NCBI GenBank assembly: GCA_947303755.1
Contig: CAMYZF010000008.1
Coordinates: forward strand, 1 to 25,359
Length of the DNA: 25,359 nt
Direction: 5' to 3'
Origin: an uncultured Erysipelotrichaceae bacterium
GTDB lineage: Bacteria; Bacillota_I; Bacilli_A; RFN20; CAG-826
Shown: piece by piece, positions 13,492 through 20,629 of the stretch
Numbering within the stretch: the first letter of the stretch is position 1
How the letters are laid out: each line of letters starts with the position of its first letter
The notes under the pieces: model-generated
The model's input: the letters and a program-made list of their open reading frames with translations, nothing else
Told to the model about the DNA's origin: nothing
Databases searched by the model: none
Translations under genes and position numbers: made by a program

Positions 13492-14026
13492 AAACGTGTT
13501 TTCTAATATCTTCCACAGGAAGACCTATAACATTATCCAAATCACCTTCAATATGATTGACTAGATTGAAGTCTTTGTCTTGGATTCCATAGGCTCCAGC
13601 TTTGTCCATTGGAGATCCTGATTCTATATAGGAATTAATTAATTCTGGTGTTAATTTGTTGAAATAAACATAAGTTCGAACAGTTCTTGTTATTTCTTTT
13701 TGAGCTGAAACAAATGTATAACCCGAAATAACTAGGTGTTTTTTACCAGATAATGAAGTTAGCATTTCGAATGCTTCTTTTTTATTTTTTGGTTTTCCCA
13801 TTAACTTACCATCTAGAATTACGACAGTATCGCAGGCTAAAACTGAATCGTTTGGATATTTAGCGAATATTGAATAGGCTTTTAGTTTTGAAAGTTCAGC
13901 TGGTAAATCGTGTGGTGCAATATGAAGGATAGATTCATCAACATTTGAAGGTATAACAATAAAATCATTCGTAATTTTGCGAATTAATTCTTTTCTTCTT
14001 GGAGATTCTGACGCCAAAATAAGCAT
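13484..14026 (-). CDS. maf: Maf-family nucleoside triphosphate pyrophosphatase
   Basis: Maf proteins hydrolyse non-canonical or canonical nucleoside triphosphates to monophosphates. The protein is 180 residues, a normal length, with the SPRRKELI loop near the start, the LACDTVV motif (about 63-69), GKPKNKKEA, and AGAYGIQ (about 143-149). The ATG lies 2 nt after the RNase J stop with no ribosome site of its own, so translation is probably coupled. It ends overlapping the convergent EIIB-like gene. Confidence 0.92.
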   Translation of the reverse strand: MLILASESPRRKELIRKITNDFIVIPSNVDESILHIAPHDLPAELSKLKAYSIFAKYPNDSVLACDTVVILDGKLMGKPKNKKEAFEMLTSLSGKKHLVISGYTFVSAQKEITRTVRTYVYFNKLTPELINSYIESGSPMDKAGAYGIQDKDFNLVNHIEGDLDNVIGLPVEDIRKHVFN

Positions 14027-14028
14027 AA

Positions 14029-15693
14029 TTAGTTCTCATCCATAACCACGGGGATTATAAGCGGAAGCCTTTCTGTTTTTCGATAAACGTAATGCGAAAT
14101 AGTAGTCTTTAAATTCGTCTTTATATCTGCAAAAGTGCCATTATTTTCAAAAATTTTATTTATTTCTTCAGTGGCAATTTGTTTGATTCTTTCTTTAATA
14201 ATCCCGTCATCTTCCATAAAAGCACGTGTAATAACTTTCGGTTCAACAACGACTTTGCCTTTTTTATGCGAAATACCAACGATTATGGCAATTAAACCAT
14301 TATCTTGCATGATTTGACGATCTCTTAAAACCGCCTCATTTATGCCTTTGACATCTTTTCCATCAATAAATATTGGCTCTGCAGGATAAGATTGACCGCT
14401 GACAATTTTGTGTTTATTTAAAATAATCGATTGACCGTTTTCTAAAATGAAAATATTAACTTTTGGAATTCCTAATGTTTCAGCAAGTTGACCATGAAGT
14501 TTTAACATACGATATTCACCATGTATTGGCATAAAATATTTAGGATTTACAAGTTTTATCATTAATCTTAGTTCTTGTTTTGAAGGGTGGCCTGAGGAGT
14601 GAACTGAATATAAAATGGAATTCGTTAAAACATCAGCGCCTTTTCTAACTAATTTATTAACAACCTTTTCAATCAAAATGCCGTTACCTGGAATTGCGCT
14701 ACTAGAGAAAACTACTGTATCGCCTGGTATGATTCTTAGATCAGGGTATTCATCGTTAGCGATACGAGATAAAGCAGCCATTGGTTCACCTTGTGAACCA
14801 GTACATAAGACACATACTTCTTTTGCTTTGTATTCAGCAATATCGTTAACAGGAATGATAGAGTTATCTGGAATCTTGATATAGCCAAAGTCACGTGCGA
14901 TTTGGACAACATTTTCCATGCTGCGTCCAATAATAGCGATCTTTCGTTTAAATTCGACTGCTACTAGTACGATTTGTTGAATTCTTGAGATGTTACTAGA
15001 GAATGTTGAAAGAATTAATCTTCCTTGAGCATTTTCAAATATTTCGTGAATTGACTTTAAAACACTGGTTTCACTTGGAGTGTACCCTTCGATTTCAGCA
15101 TTGGTTGAATCGCTTAGTAATAAGTCGACACCTTCTACTCCGAATTGCGCTATTTTAGATAATTCAATTTCTCTTCCAACTGGAGTTAAGTCAATTTTGA
15201 AGTCTCCTGTATGAATTATCCTTCCCTGAGGAGTATCGACAACAACGCCATAGGCATCAGGTATGGAGTGAGTGACATAAAAGAATTGAACTTTGAATTC
15301 AGCGATATTTAAAACGGTGTTGGAATCATATTCAACAATATTAATTTCTTCTCTTATTCTTAATTCTTCTAATTTCTTTTTAATTAATGCAGCCGCAAGC
15401 TTAGGGGCGTATATGACCGGAACGTGTACATTTTGGATTAAAAATGGAATGCCACCAATATGATCTTCGTGTCCATGAGTTATAATTAAAGCTTTTAGCT
15501 TTTGCCTGCTAGCTTTTAGCTTTTGATAATCTGGAATGACGTAATTTACACCTGGAACATTTTCGCCAGGAAAACGGACTCCCGCGTCAATAATAATCAA
15601 GGAGTCATCCGATTCTATGCAATAAGTGTTTTTACCAACTTCACAGAGGCCACCTAAAGCATAAATAGAAATAGGAGATGCATTAACAACCAT
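14029..15693 (-). CDS. rnj: Ribonuclease J
   Basis: Metallo-beta-lactamase/beta-CASP nuclease with 5'-3' exo- and endonuclease activity, central to mRNA turnover in Bacilli. At 554 residues it has the normal length for RNase J1/J2. The zinc site HGHEDH is at 73-78, followed by the SDSTN, STFSSN and HSSGHP motifs of the beta-CASP core. All catalytic residues are present, so an active enzyme is expected. The start has no clear Shine-Dalgarno; TATTAT (minus, 15704-15709) ends 11 nt before it. It is followed by maf 2 nt later. Confidence 0.95.
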   Translation of the reverse strand: MVVNASPISIYALGGLCEVGKNTYCIESDDSLIIIDAGVRFPGENVPGVNYVIPDYQKLKASRQKLKALIITHGHEDHIGGIPFLIQNVHVPVIYAPKLAAALIKKKLEELRIREEINIVEYDSNTVLNIAEFKVQFFYVTHSIPDAYGVVVDTPQGRIIHTGDFKIDLTPVGREIELSKIAQFGVEGVDLLLSDSTNAEIEGYTPSETSVLKSIHEIFENAQGRLILSTFSSNISRIQQIVLVAVEFKRKIAIIGRSMENVVQIARDFGYIKIPDNSIIPVNDIAEYKAKEVCVLCTGSQGEPMAALSRIANDEYPDLRIIPGDTVVFSSSAIPGNGILIEKVVNKLVRKGADVLTNSILYSVHSSGHPSKQELRLMIKLVNPKYFMPIHGEYRMLKLHGQLAETLGIPKVNIFILENGQSIILNKHKIVSGQSYPAEPIFIDGKDVKGINEAVLRDRQIMQDNGLIAIIVGISHKKGKVVVEPKVITRAFMEDDGIIKERIKQIATEEINKIFENNGTFADIKTNLKTTISHYVYRKTERLPLIIPVVMDEN

Positions 15694-15785
15694 AGATTCT
15701 CAAATAATAATGAATTATCTTCGTTATAATTGGATTGCTTTTATTATAATAACTATTACAAAAATAAGTAAAGTATTTTTATGAA

Positions 15786-16346
15786 TTAGAGCCTTTCGGC
15801 GCCTTCAATTTGTTTGAAAGGATTGCTCTTATCGATACGATCATAGAAAAGAATTCCATTTAAATGATCGATTTCGTGTTGTAAGACGATTGCTTCATAT
15901 CCGCGAGCCGTTACAACAACTTCTTTTTGAGCTTTAGCATCAAAGGCTTTTACTAATATTTTATAGTTCCTATAAACATATCCTTCATGCTCTCCGTCCA
16001 CTGATAAACAGCCTTCTCCACCAGAGAGGTAGACTTGTTTGACGGATTCGGAAATAATTCTTGGATTAATTAAACGATGATCGATAACTCTAATAGAGCC
16101 ATCTTCATTTTGTTCTTCATAGTAGACCACAATGACTTTGATGTTTTTACCAATTTGTGGTGCGGCTAAACCAACACCTTCTCTAAGATGATGTTTTTCA
16201 CGATATTTCTCATCTTGGGTATGTTTAAGATAATCTGCCATTTTGTTTGCTAAGTCGATAATTTCTGGTGTGATAAGATCAACTTCAACACTTTTTTCGC
16301 GAATCGATTTGGCGTTATCTTTAACGATTTTAAACATCTTATCCAT
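15786..16346 (-). CDS. def: Peptide deformylase
   Basis: Removes the formyl group from nascent protein N termini. All three family motifs are present: GVGLAAPQIG, GGEGCLSV (with the metal-binding Cys) and QHEIDHLNG (HExxH). The 186-residue length is normal for a type 2 (Gram-positive) enzyme. I start at ATG 16346; the longer reading from 16445 overlaps the divergent YlbF gene. TACAAT (16354-16359, minus) ends 8 nt before the start, so the mRNA is leaderless. Confidence 0.95.
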   Translation of the reverse strand: MDKMFKIVKDNAKSIREKSVEVDLITPEIIDLANKMADYLKHTQDEKYREKHHLREGVGLAAPQIGKNIKVIVVYYEEQNEDGSIRVIDHRLINPRIISESVKQVYLSGGEGCLSVDGEHEGYVYRNYKILVKAFDAKAQKEVVVTARGYEAIVLQHEIDHLNGILFYDRIDKSNPFKQIEGAERL

Positions 16347-16353
16347 AAACGAA

Positions 16354-16359
16354 ATTGTA
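16354..16359 (-). promoter_or_regulatory. -10 box TACAAT of def (leaderless)
   Basis: The hexamer ends 8 nt before the ATG of def on the minus strand. The divergent YlbF gene starts only 46 bp away, so both promoters are packed into this spacer. Confidence 0.6.
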
Positions 16360-16380
16360 TCACATAGGATACAAATTTGA

Positions 16381-16386
16381 TAACAT
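16381..16386 (+). promoter_or_regulatory. -10 box TAACAT of the YlbF-rsmD-coaD operon (leaderless)
   Basis: TAACAT ends 7 nt before ATG 16393, the same hexamer and distance as at 13072-13077. No Shine-Dalgarno is present. Confidence 0.6.
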
Positions 16387-16392
16387 ATCTTT

Positions 16393-16752
16393 ATGAATGA
16401 TTCGCTTGTGAAGGCTTTAGATGAACTTAAAACCGCTCTCAACAATGATGCTCGAGTTTTAAAACTAAATGAATTAGATAAAAGAATAGATAACGATGAA
16501 GAAGTTATGCGTTTAGCGTATAAAAAAGATATGGCTTTAATACATTACGAAGACGCTATTAAACACTTCGGAGAGAGTTCTAAAGAAGCAAGTGATGCTC
16601 AAAAAGTTCTTCATGAAGCTAAACTAAATTTAGATAACAATGAATTAGTAAAAGAATATAACGCCACTTATAAACAAGTTCGTGAATTATACGATATGAT
16701 TAATGAAACATTGTTTAAGAAGTTCGTTATTAAAAGGAATTGCTCGAAATGA
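16393..16752 (+). CDS. YlbF-family protein
   Basis: A 119-residue all-helical protein of the YlbF/YmcA family. In Bacilli these proteins form part of the Y-complex, which assists RNase Y-dependent mRNA maturation and influences competence and biofilm. The family pattern is seen as long amphipathic helices with a late VKEYNATYKQVRELY segment. It could also be a close paralogue such as YheA. The leaderless start is at 16393. Its stop overlaps the rsmD start (ATGA), so it is the first gene of a three-gene operon. The RNA-decay link with the nearby RNase J is suggestive only. Confidence 0.82.
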   Translation: MNDSLVKALDELKTALNNDARVLKLNELDKRIDNDEEVMRLAYKKDMALIHYEDAIKHFGESSKEASDAQKVLHEAKLNLDNNELVKEYNATYKQVRELYDMINETLFKKFVIKRNCSK

Positions 16753-17282
16753 TTAGAATTACAGGTGGTAAAAATAGATCAAGAAAACTACTTATTCCTG
16801 AAAACAATCTAACAAAGCCAACAATGGATAAGGTTAGAGCAGCTGTTTTTAATGCTCTTAGCAATGATATTGAAGGTAAAGGGGTTTTGGATTTATTCTC
16901 TGGTTCCGGAAGTTATGGTTTCGAGGCCATGTCTAGGAATGCTAAATCAGTAACATTCGTAGATAAAGAAAAAGATTCTGTAGCATCGATTAAAAAGAAC
17001 GCTGAAATGTTGAAGGAAACCAACTTCAAAGTTTTTCAAGATGATGTTCTTGAATTTTTAGCAGTAAAAAATGGTCAATTTGACCTCGTATTTGTGGATC
17101 CACCATATAAACTCGATATTTACCAAAATGTTCTTGATTTGCTGGAGAAAAACGCCTTTTTAAAGAAAGATTCAATTATTGTTTTAGAGTCAGAAAGAGA
17201 ATTATCTATAAATGAAGAAAATTATAAAAAAGTTAAACTATATAATTATGGACTCGCTAAAATATATATATTGAGGAAATAA
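16749..17282 (+). CDS. rsmD: 16S rRNA (guanine-966-N2)-methyltransferase
   Basis: Methylates G966 of 16S rRNA. The 177-residue protein has the RsmD opening MIRITGGKNRSRKL, the KPTMDKVRAAVFN segment, an S-adenosylmethionine-binding DLFSGSGSYGFEA loop, and the catalytic DPPY motif (about 117-120). I start at ATG 16749 (ATGA overlap with the YlbF gene): AGGA at 16735-16738 is 10 nt before it but only 1 nt before the in-frame TTG at 16740. Co-transcribed with coaD. Confidence 0.93.
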   Translation: MIRITGGKNRSRKLLIPENNLTKPTMDKVRAAVFNALSNDIEGKGVLDLFSGSGSYGFEAMSRNAKSVTFVDKEKDSVASIKKNAEMLKETNFKVFQDDVLEFLAVKNGQFDLVFVDPPYKLDIYQNVLDLLEKNAFLKKDSIIVLESERELSINEENYKKVKLYNYGLAKIYILRK

Positions 17283-17286
17283 AAAG

Positions 17287-17760
17287 ATGAAAAAAGCAAT
17301 CTACCCTGGTTCATTCGATCCTATTACAAATGGTCATCTTGATGTTTTAAATAGAGCCTTAAAAGTATTTGATGAAGTTATTCTTTTAGTCGCAGTAAAT
17401 TCAAACAAGAAATCCAAATTTTCTGTCGAAGAACGTGTTGAGATGATTAAAGAGGCTACAAAAGGACTAAAAGGCGTTATAGTTGACTCTACAGACGGCT
17501 TATCAGTTAAATATGCAAAAGAACATGGAGCGACTTGTCTAGTAAGAGGTTTACGTGCGGTCACTGATTTTGAATATGAATTCTCTTTATCTGCTTCGAA
17601 TGAATTTATCGACGAATCAATTGACATGGTTTTCTTTATGAGTCATGCTGAAACAAGCTTTATTTCATCTAGTTCAATTGATACTTTATATAACGAAGGA
17701 ATTGATATCTCTAAATTAGTCCCTCCTTCTGTTGTTAAGATGTACAAGAAAAAAGCTTAA
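17287..17760 (+). CDS. coaD: Phosphopantetheine adenylyltransferase
   Basis: Fourth step of coenzyme A synthesis: joins 4'-phosphopantetheine and ATP. The 157 residues match the family length. The nucleotidyltransferase motif is YPGSFDPITNGH (about 6-17, T/HxGH type), and the later VRGLRA and SSSSI motifs are in place. It begins 4 nt after rsmD behind GAGG and is followed by a strong terminator. Confidence 0.95.
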   Translation: MKKAIYPGSFDPITNGHLDVLNRALKVFDEVILLVAVNSNKKSKFSVEERVEMIKEATKGLKGVIVDSTDGLSVKYAKEHGATCLVRGLRAVTDFEYEFSLSASNEFIDESIDMVFFMSHAETSFISSSSIDTLYNEGIDISKLVPPSVVKMYKKKA

Positions 17761-17775
17761 TTAAGTAGATAAAAG

Positions 17776-17800
17776 AAAAAGCTGGGCAACCCCAGCTTTT
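17776..17800. terminator. Bidirectional intrinsic terminator
   Basis: AAAGCTGGG and CCCAGCTTT around CAAC form a perfect 9-bp stem. TTTT follows on the plus strand and TTTTTCTTTT on the minus strand, so it ends coaD and the convergent thioredoxin-like gene. Confidence 0.9.
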
Positions 17801-17818
17801 CATTTGCTTAATTTGTAA

Positions 17819-18613
17819 TTAAAGTGTTTTGTTATCGATGGAGAATTCATCAGTGTGATTCCAACAATGTGATAACAATGTAGCTTTGTCTAAATCAGAA
17901 TCCCCAGAGACACCAAACATAACTTCGGAAATACCTTGGTTATGTGGACCAGCTGTAAAATCGACTAAGAAGATTGCAGGAGCCTTAAAGGTCTCTGGAT
18001 CGGCATCTGCTAAAGCAGCGATATCTTCATCATTGATGTTTTTGAGTTCATAGTAGTCTGTATTTTCAGCAGCTTCCGCGGCAAGTTCGAAGAATGATGG
18101 GAAGTGTTCCATATATTGAACGAATGCTGTTTTATCAGATGTTGTTTCAGATGTATATTCATCTGCAAAGATAGAAACTAATTTGAATTCAGAACCGTCG
18201 TGAATGAGACTGGACCAGTTCTTTTCTAAATAGTCAAAACCGGATTTTGCTTGTGCGCAATACTCGCAGTTATCTTCAACATAGACAAAGAAGAATTTGG
18301 TGTTACCAACATCATCTTTGACTGCATTAACGTTTTCTTCGGTAGGATTTTCTACTGCTTTATAAAGCAAATCGGTTGTTTTATAAGCGGCAGAGGTTGG
18401 TCCTCCTTCGAGGGATAATTGATATTTGTGGTAGTAAGTTTCAGTGGCAGCAGCTTCTTCTTGAGCATTTTTAATAGCATTGACGATTGCAGGAATCGAG
18501 AAAATAACACCGAAGATGATGCCGACGATTAAAAGTGGCTGAATCCAGGCGGTTTGTCTAATCCAATCCCAGATCTTTTTGAAGAATGCTCCTATTGCTG
18601 TTAATACTACCAT
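17819..18613 (-). CDS. Membrane-anchored thioredoxin-like protein
   Basis: A protein of 264 residues with one N-terminal membrane segment (about 25-45), a linker, then a thioredoxin-fold domain with the strand KFFFVYVEDN followed by CEYC. It is likely an extracytoplasmic thiol-disulfide protein, partner unknown. The insertion between the CxxC helix and the late cis-Pro region (KAPAIFLVDF) is long and acidic. I start at ATG 18613 because GGGAGG lies 8 nt before it; the longer reading to 18676 has no ribosome site. Similar proteins are sometimes named bacteriocin transport accessory proteins, which I do not claim here. Confidence 0.75.
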   Translation of the reverse strand: MVVLTAIGAFFKKIWDWIRQTAWIQPLLIVGIIFGVIFSIPAIVNAIKNAQEEAAATETYYHKYQLSLEGGPTSAAYKTTDLLYKAVENPTEENVNAVKDDVGNTKFFFVYVEDNCEYCAQAKSGFDYLEKNWSSLIHDGSEFKLVSIFADEYTSETTSDKTAFVQYMEHFPSFFELAAEAAENTDYYELKNINDEDIAALADADPETFKAPAIFLVDFTAGPHNQGISEVMFGVSGDSDLDKATLLSHCWNHTDEFSIDNKTL

Positions 18614-18688
18614 ATTAATTTCCTCCCGGAAGAATGCGTATTTGATTTTAGCACTATATAAATATAGATACAACAAAATAATTTTTCA

Positions 18689-18702
18689 AGACATTAATGT
18701 CT
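18689..18702. promoter_or_regulatory. Palindrome AGACATTAATGTCT (possible operator)
   Basis: A perfect 14-bp palindrome between the divergent thioredoxin-like and YitT genes. Its core ACATTAATGT is the same as that of the palindrome at 7412-7427. Confidence 0.35.
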
Positions 18703-18769
18703 CAACAATTTGTACAAAACTCTACCTTATTTTATTTTAGAAGCATACAATATTGCTCGTAATCACATT

Positions 18770-19810
18770 ATGGCAAAACGTACACCTCAACAGAAAATTA
18801 ACTCGTTTATCTATAATCACATCTGGCTTAAATTTGCTTTGGATTATGGAGTGACATTTCTAATGTCAGTTTTATCAGCCGCCATCTTTGTTTTTGGAGT
18901 TAACTGCTTTCTTGATCCAGCTGCTTTAGGTGGGCCAATGACTGGTTCAGTAACTTTGGTTTCTGGTGGTTCTTCTGGTGTTGCTCAGGTATTTTTACTT
19001 ATTTTAGAAACTGCTGGTGTTGATATCACTAATCGTTCATTAGTGTTCTCTATTGCCTACTTAACTGTAAATATTCCATTGATCGTTTTAGCGTTTTTAG
19101 GAATCGGTAAAAGATTTGCCTTCTTCACTTTAGTGAACGTTGGCTCTGCTTTCTTATTTTCTAATATTTTCCATGGCGAAATATTCGTTCACGTTGCTTT
19201 ATATGTAAGCGAGTACGGTGGCTTATTACCTAGAGCGTTATTTGCAGGTATCTGTACAGGCTTATCCAGCGCGATCGCATACAAGTGGGAGACATCTGCT
19301 GGTGGCTTTGATATCGTTTCCTACTACGTTTCTTTAAGAAAATCAAACGGAGCAGGAAAATATGGTGTCATCATCAACGCGATTATCGTTTCACTTTTCA
19401 CATTGTTTACTGCAATAAAAGGAGGCAATCCATTGGTTGTTGGAGATATCGAATTACAACCATGGGCATTAGCCATTGGCAGTATGTGGTTTAGCATTGT
19501 CTACCTTTTAACAGTCATGCTTGTTATTGACGTAATCAATGTTCGAAACAAAAAGATTCAACTTCAAATTATCACTAGCAATAAAAACCTTCCTAATTTC
19601 TTGTTAGCTTCTGTACCGCACGGAGCTACGATTGTTAAAGCAACAGGCGCTTTCTCAGGCGAGGAACGCATGATGATTTATATGGTTGTTTCTTCTCTAG
19701 AGATGAAAAGCACTCTTAAAACTATTCATCAAATCGATCCAAACAGTTTCATCAACGTTACTCCACTTAATCAGGTTTATGGACATTTCTATTCAAGACC
19801 AATTCGCTGA
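18770..19810 (+). CDS. YitT-family membrane protein
   Basis: A 346-residue protein with five to six membrane segments in the first 250 residues (YitT_membrane/DUF161 region, including the pattern GGxDIVSYYVS) and a cytoplasmic C-terminal DUF2179-type domain (about 260-346, ITSNKNLPNFL and GATIVKATGAFSGEERMMIYMVV). Role in the cell is not well known; transport or regulation is assumed for the family. I start at ATG 18770; no Shine-Dalgarno, and TACAAT at 18746-18751 would give a leader of about 12 nt. The in-frame TTG at 18710 is less likely. The VanZ-like gene follows with overlapping stop and start. Confidence 0.82.
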   Translation: MAKRTPQQKINSFIYNHIWLKFALDYGVTFLMSVLSAAIFVFGVNCFLDPAALGGPMTGSVTLVSGGSSGVAQVFLLILETAGVDITNRSLVFSIAYLTVNIPLIVLAFLGIGKRFAFFTLVNVGSAFLFSNIFHGEIFVHVALYVSEYGGLLPRALFAGICTGLSSAIAYKWETSAGGFDIVSYYVSLRKSNGAGKYGVIINAIIVSLFTLFTAIKGGNPLVVGDIELQPWALAIGSMWFSIVYLLTVMLVIDVINVRNKKIQLQIITSNKNLPNFLLASVPHGATIVKATGAFSGEERMMIYMVVSSLEMKSTLKTIHQIDPNSFINVTPLNQVYGHFYSRPIR

Positions 19811-20304
19811 TGAAAAAGCAAACAATTTTCAATATCATCCTTATAACGTTAACCCTCGCGATTAATATTTTTATTATTGTCAATTCAGCTATAGATGGTT
19901 CAACTTCCAGCGAAGAATCAAACTCATTCGCGCATTTTGCCGCCAACATCATCAACACATTTGGCCCAAATACAATCAATGATAGAAACTTTGCTGATTT
20001 TGCATATGTAATAAGAAAAATTATTGGCCATTTCACATTGTTTGTTCTTGATGGTTTACTTACATTAATCACTATTCAAGAAATTAGCAAAAACTCGAGA
20101 TTTGCAAGGTTTTATTGGGTTATTTCTTTTTCGTTATTATTCGGCTTATTCATCGCAGGATTATCGGAAATCATCCAATTATTTACGCCAGGAAGATTTG
20201 GTTCTTGGGCTGATGTTGGTATTGATTTTGGCGGTTTTGCATTGGGATCTAGCATATCGTTTTTGATACTTGTTTTGACTAAAGAAATCAAACTTAAAAA
20301 CTAA
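19810..20304 (+). CDS. VanZ-like membrane protein
   Basis: A 164-residue membrane protein with four hydrophobic segments and the VanZ-family signature near the end: EIIQLFTPGRFGSWADVGID followed by FGG. VanZ-like proteins are widespread in Firmicutes; VanZ itself is linked to teicoplanin resistance, but most homologues are uncharacterised and no resistance is implied. Its ATG overlaps the YitT stop (TGATG), so the two are translated together. A terminator follows. Confidence 0.85.
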   Translation: MKKQTIFNIILITLTLAINIFIIVNSAIDGSTSSEESNSFAHFAANIINTFGPNTINDRNFADFAYVIRKIIGHFTLFVLDGLLTLITIQEISKNSRFARFYWVISFSLLFGLFIAGLSEIIQLFTPGRFGSWADVGIDFGGFALGSSISFLILVLTKEIKLKN

Positions 20305-20341
20305 AGAATATTCTAGATTTGCATGGAATATTTAAGAAAAA

Positions 20342-20370
20342 AAACTAGGAGTCTGGTCCTAGTCTTTTTT
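20342..20370. terminator. Bidirectional intrinsic terminator
   Basis: ACTAGGA and TCCTAGT form a 7-bp stem around GTCTGG. CTTTTTT follows on the plus strand (ending the VanZ-like gene) and TTTTTTTTCTT on the minus strand (ending the tRNA unit). Confidence 0.9.
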
Positions 20371-20376
20371 ATCTTC

Positions 20377-20467
20377 TGGCGGAGGAAAAGGGATTTGAAC
20401 CCCTGCGAGGCTTGCACCTCCTACCGGTTTTCGAAACCAGCCCCTTCAGCCGCTTGGGTATTCCTCC
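20377..20467 (-). tRNA. tRNA-Ser (anticodon CGA), CCA encoded
   Basis: Minus-strand cloverleaf: acceptor arms GGAGGAA and TTCCTCC, discriminator G and genomic CCA, anticodon loop TTCGAAA (anticodon CGA), the long variable arm expected of tRNA-Ser (GGAGGTGCAAGCCTC region), and a T-arm GGGGTTCAAATCCC. About 91 nt with CCA. A TATAAT (20480-20485, minus) lies 12 nt upstream of its 5' end. Confidence 0.96.
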
Positions 20468-20479
20468 ACAGCGAGTTAA

Positions 20480-20485
20480 ATTATA
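20480..20485 (-). promoter_or_regulatory. -10 box of tRNA-Ser
   Basis: TATAAT on the minus strand, ending 12 nt before the mature tRNA 5' end; no clear -35. Confidence 0.5.
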
Positions 20486-20609
20486 GCATAGGAATTATAT
20501 AATTGTTTAGGTATTTCTATACACACTAGTTTGGAATATAAAAGACGACAATCTTTGATTGGAATGGCTTATTTTATATAACTTTAATTGTATAACATTT
20601 CTAATGCTG

Positions 20610-20615
20610 TATAAT
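20610..20615 (+). promoter_or_regulatory. -10 box of the GGDEF/EAL-like gene and its operon
   Basis: TATAAT ending 15 nt before ATG 20630. It predicts a leader of about 8 nt with no ribosome site. It is probably also the promoter for proS and the acyltransferase gene behind it. Confidence 0.55.
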
Positions 20616-20629
20616 TGTTAGTTGTTGTT

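Noticed and set aside
19810..20304. Vancomycin/teicoplanin resistance gene
   Set aside because: Only the general VanZ-like membrane fold is present; no other van genes are nearby, and most VanZ-like proteins have no known role in resistance.
20307..20332. Inverted repeat AATATTC/GAATATT after the VanZ-like gene
   Set aside because: AT-rich, with a 12-nt loop and no T-run; the real terminator follows at 20342-20370.
20377..20467. Attachment site of an integrated element at tRNA-Ser
   Set aside because: No integrase gene, no second copy of the tRNA 3' end in the window, and housekeeping genes on both sides.
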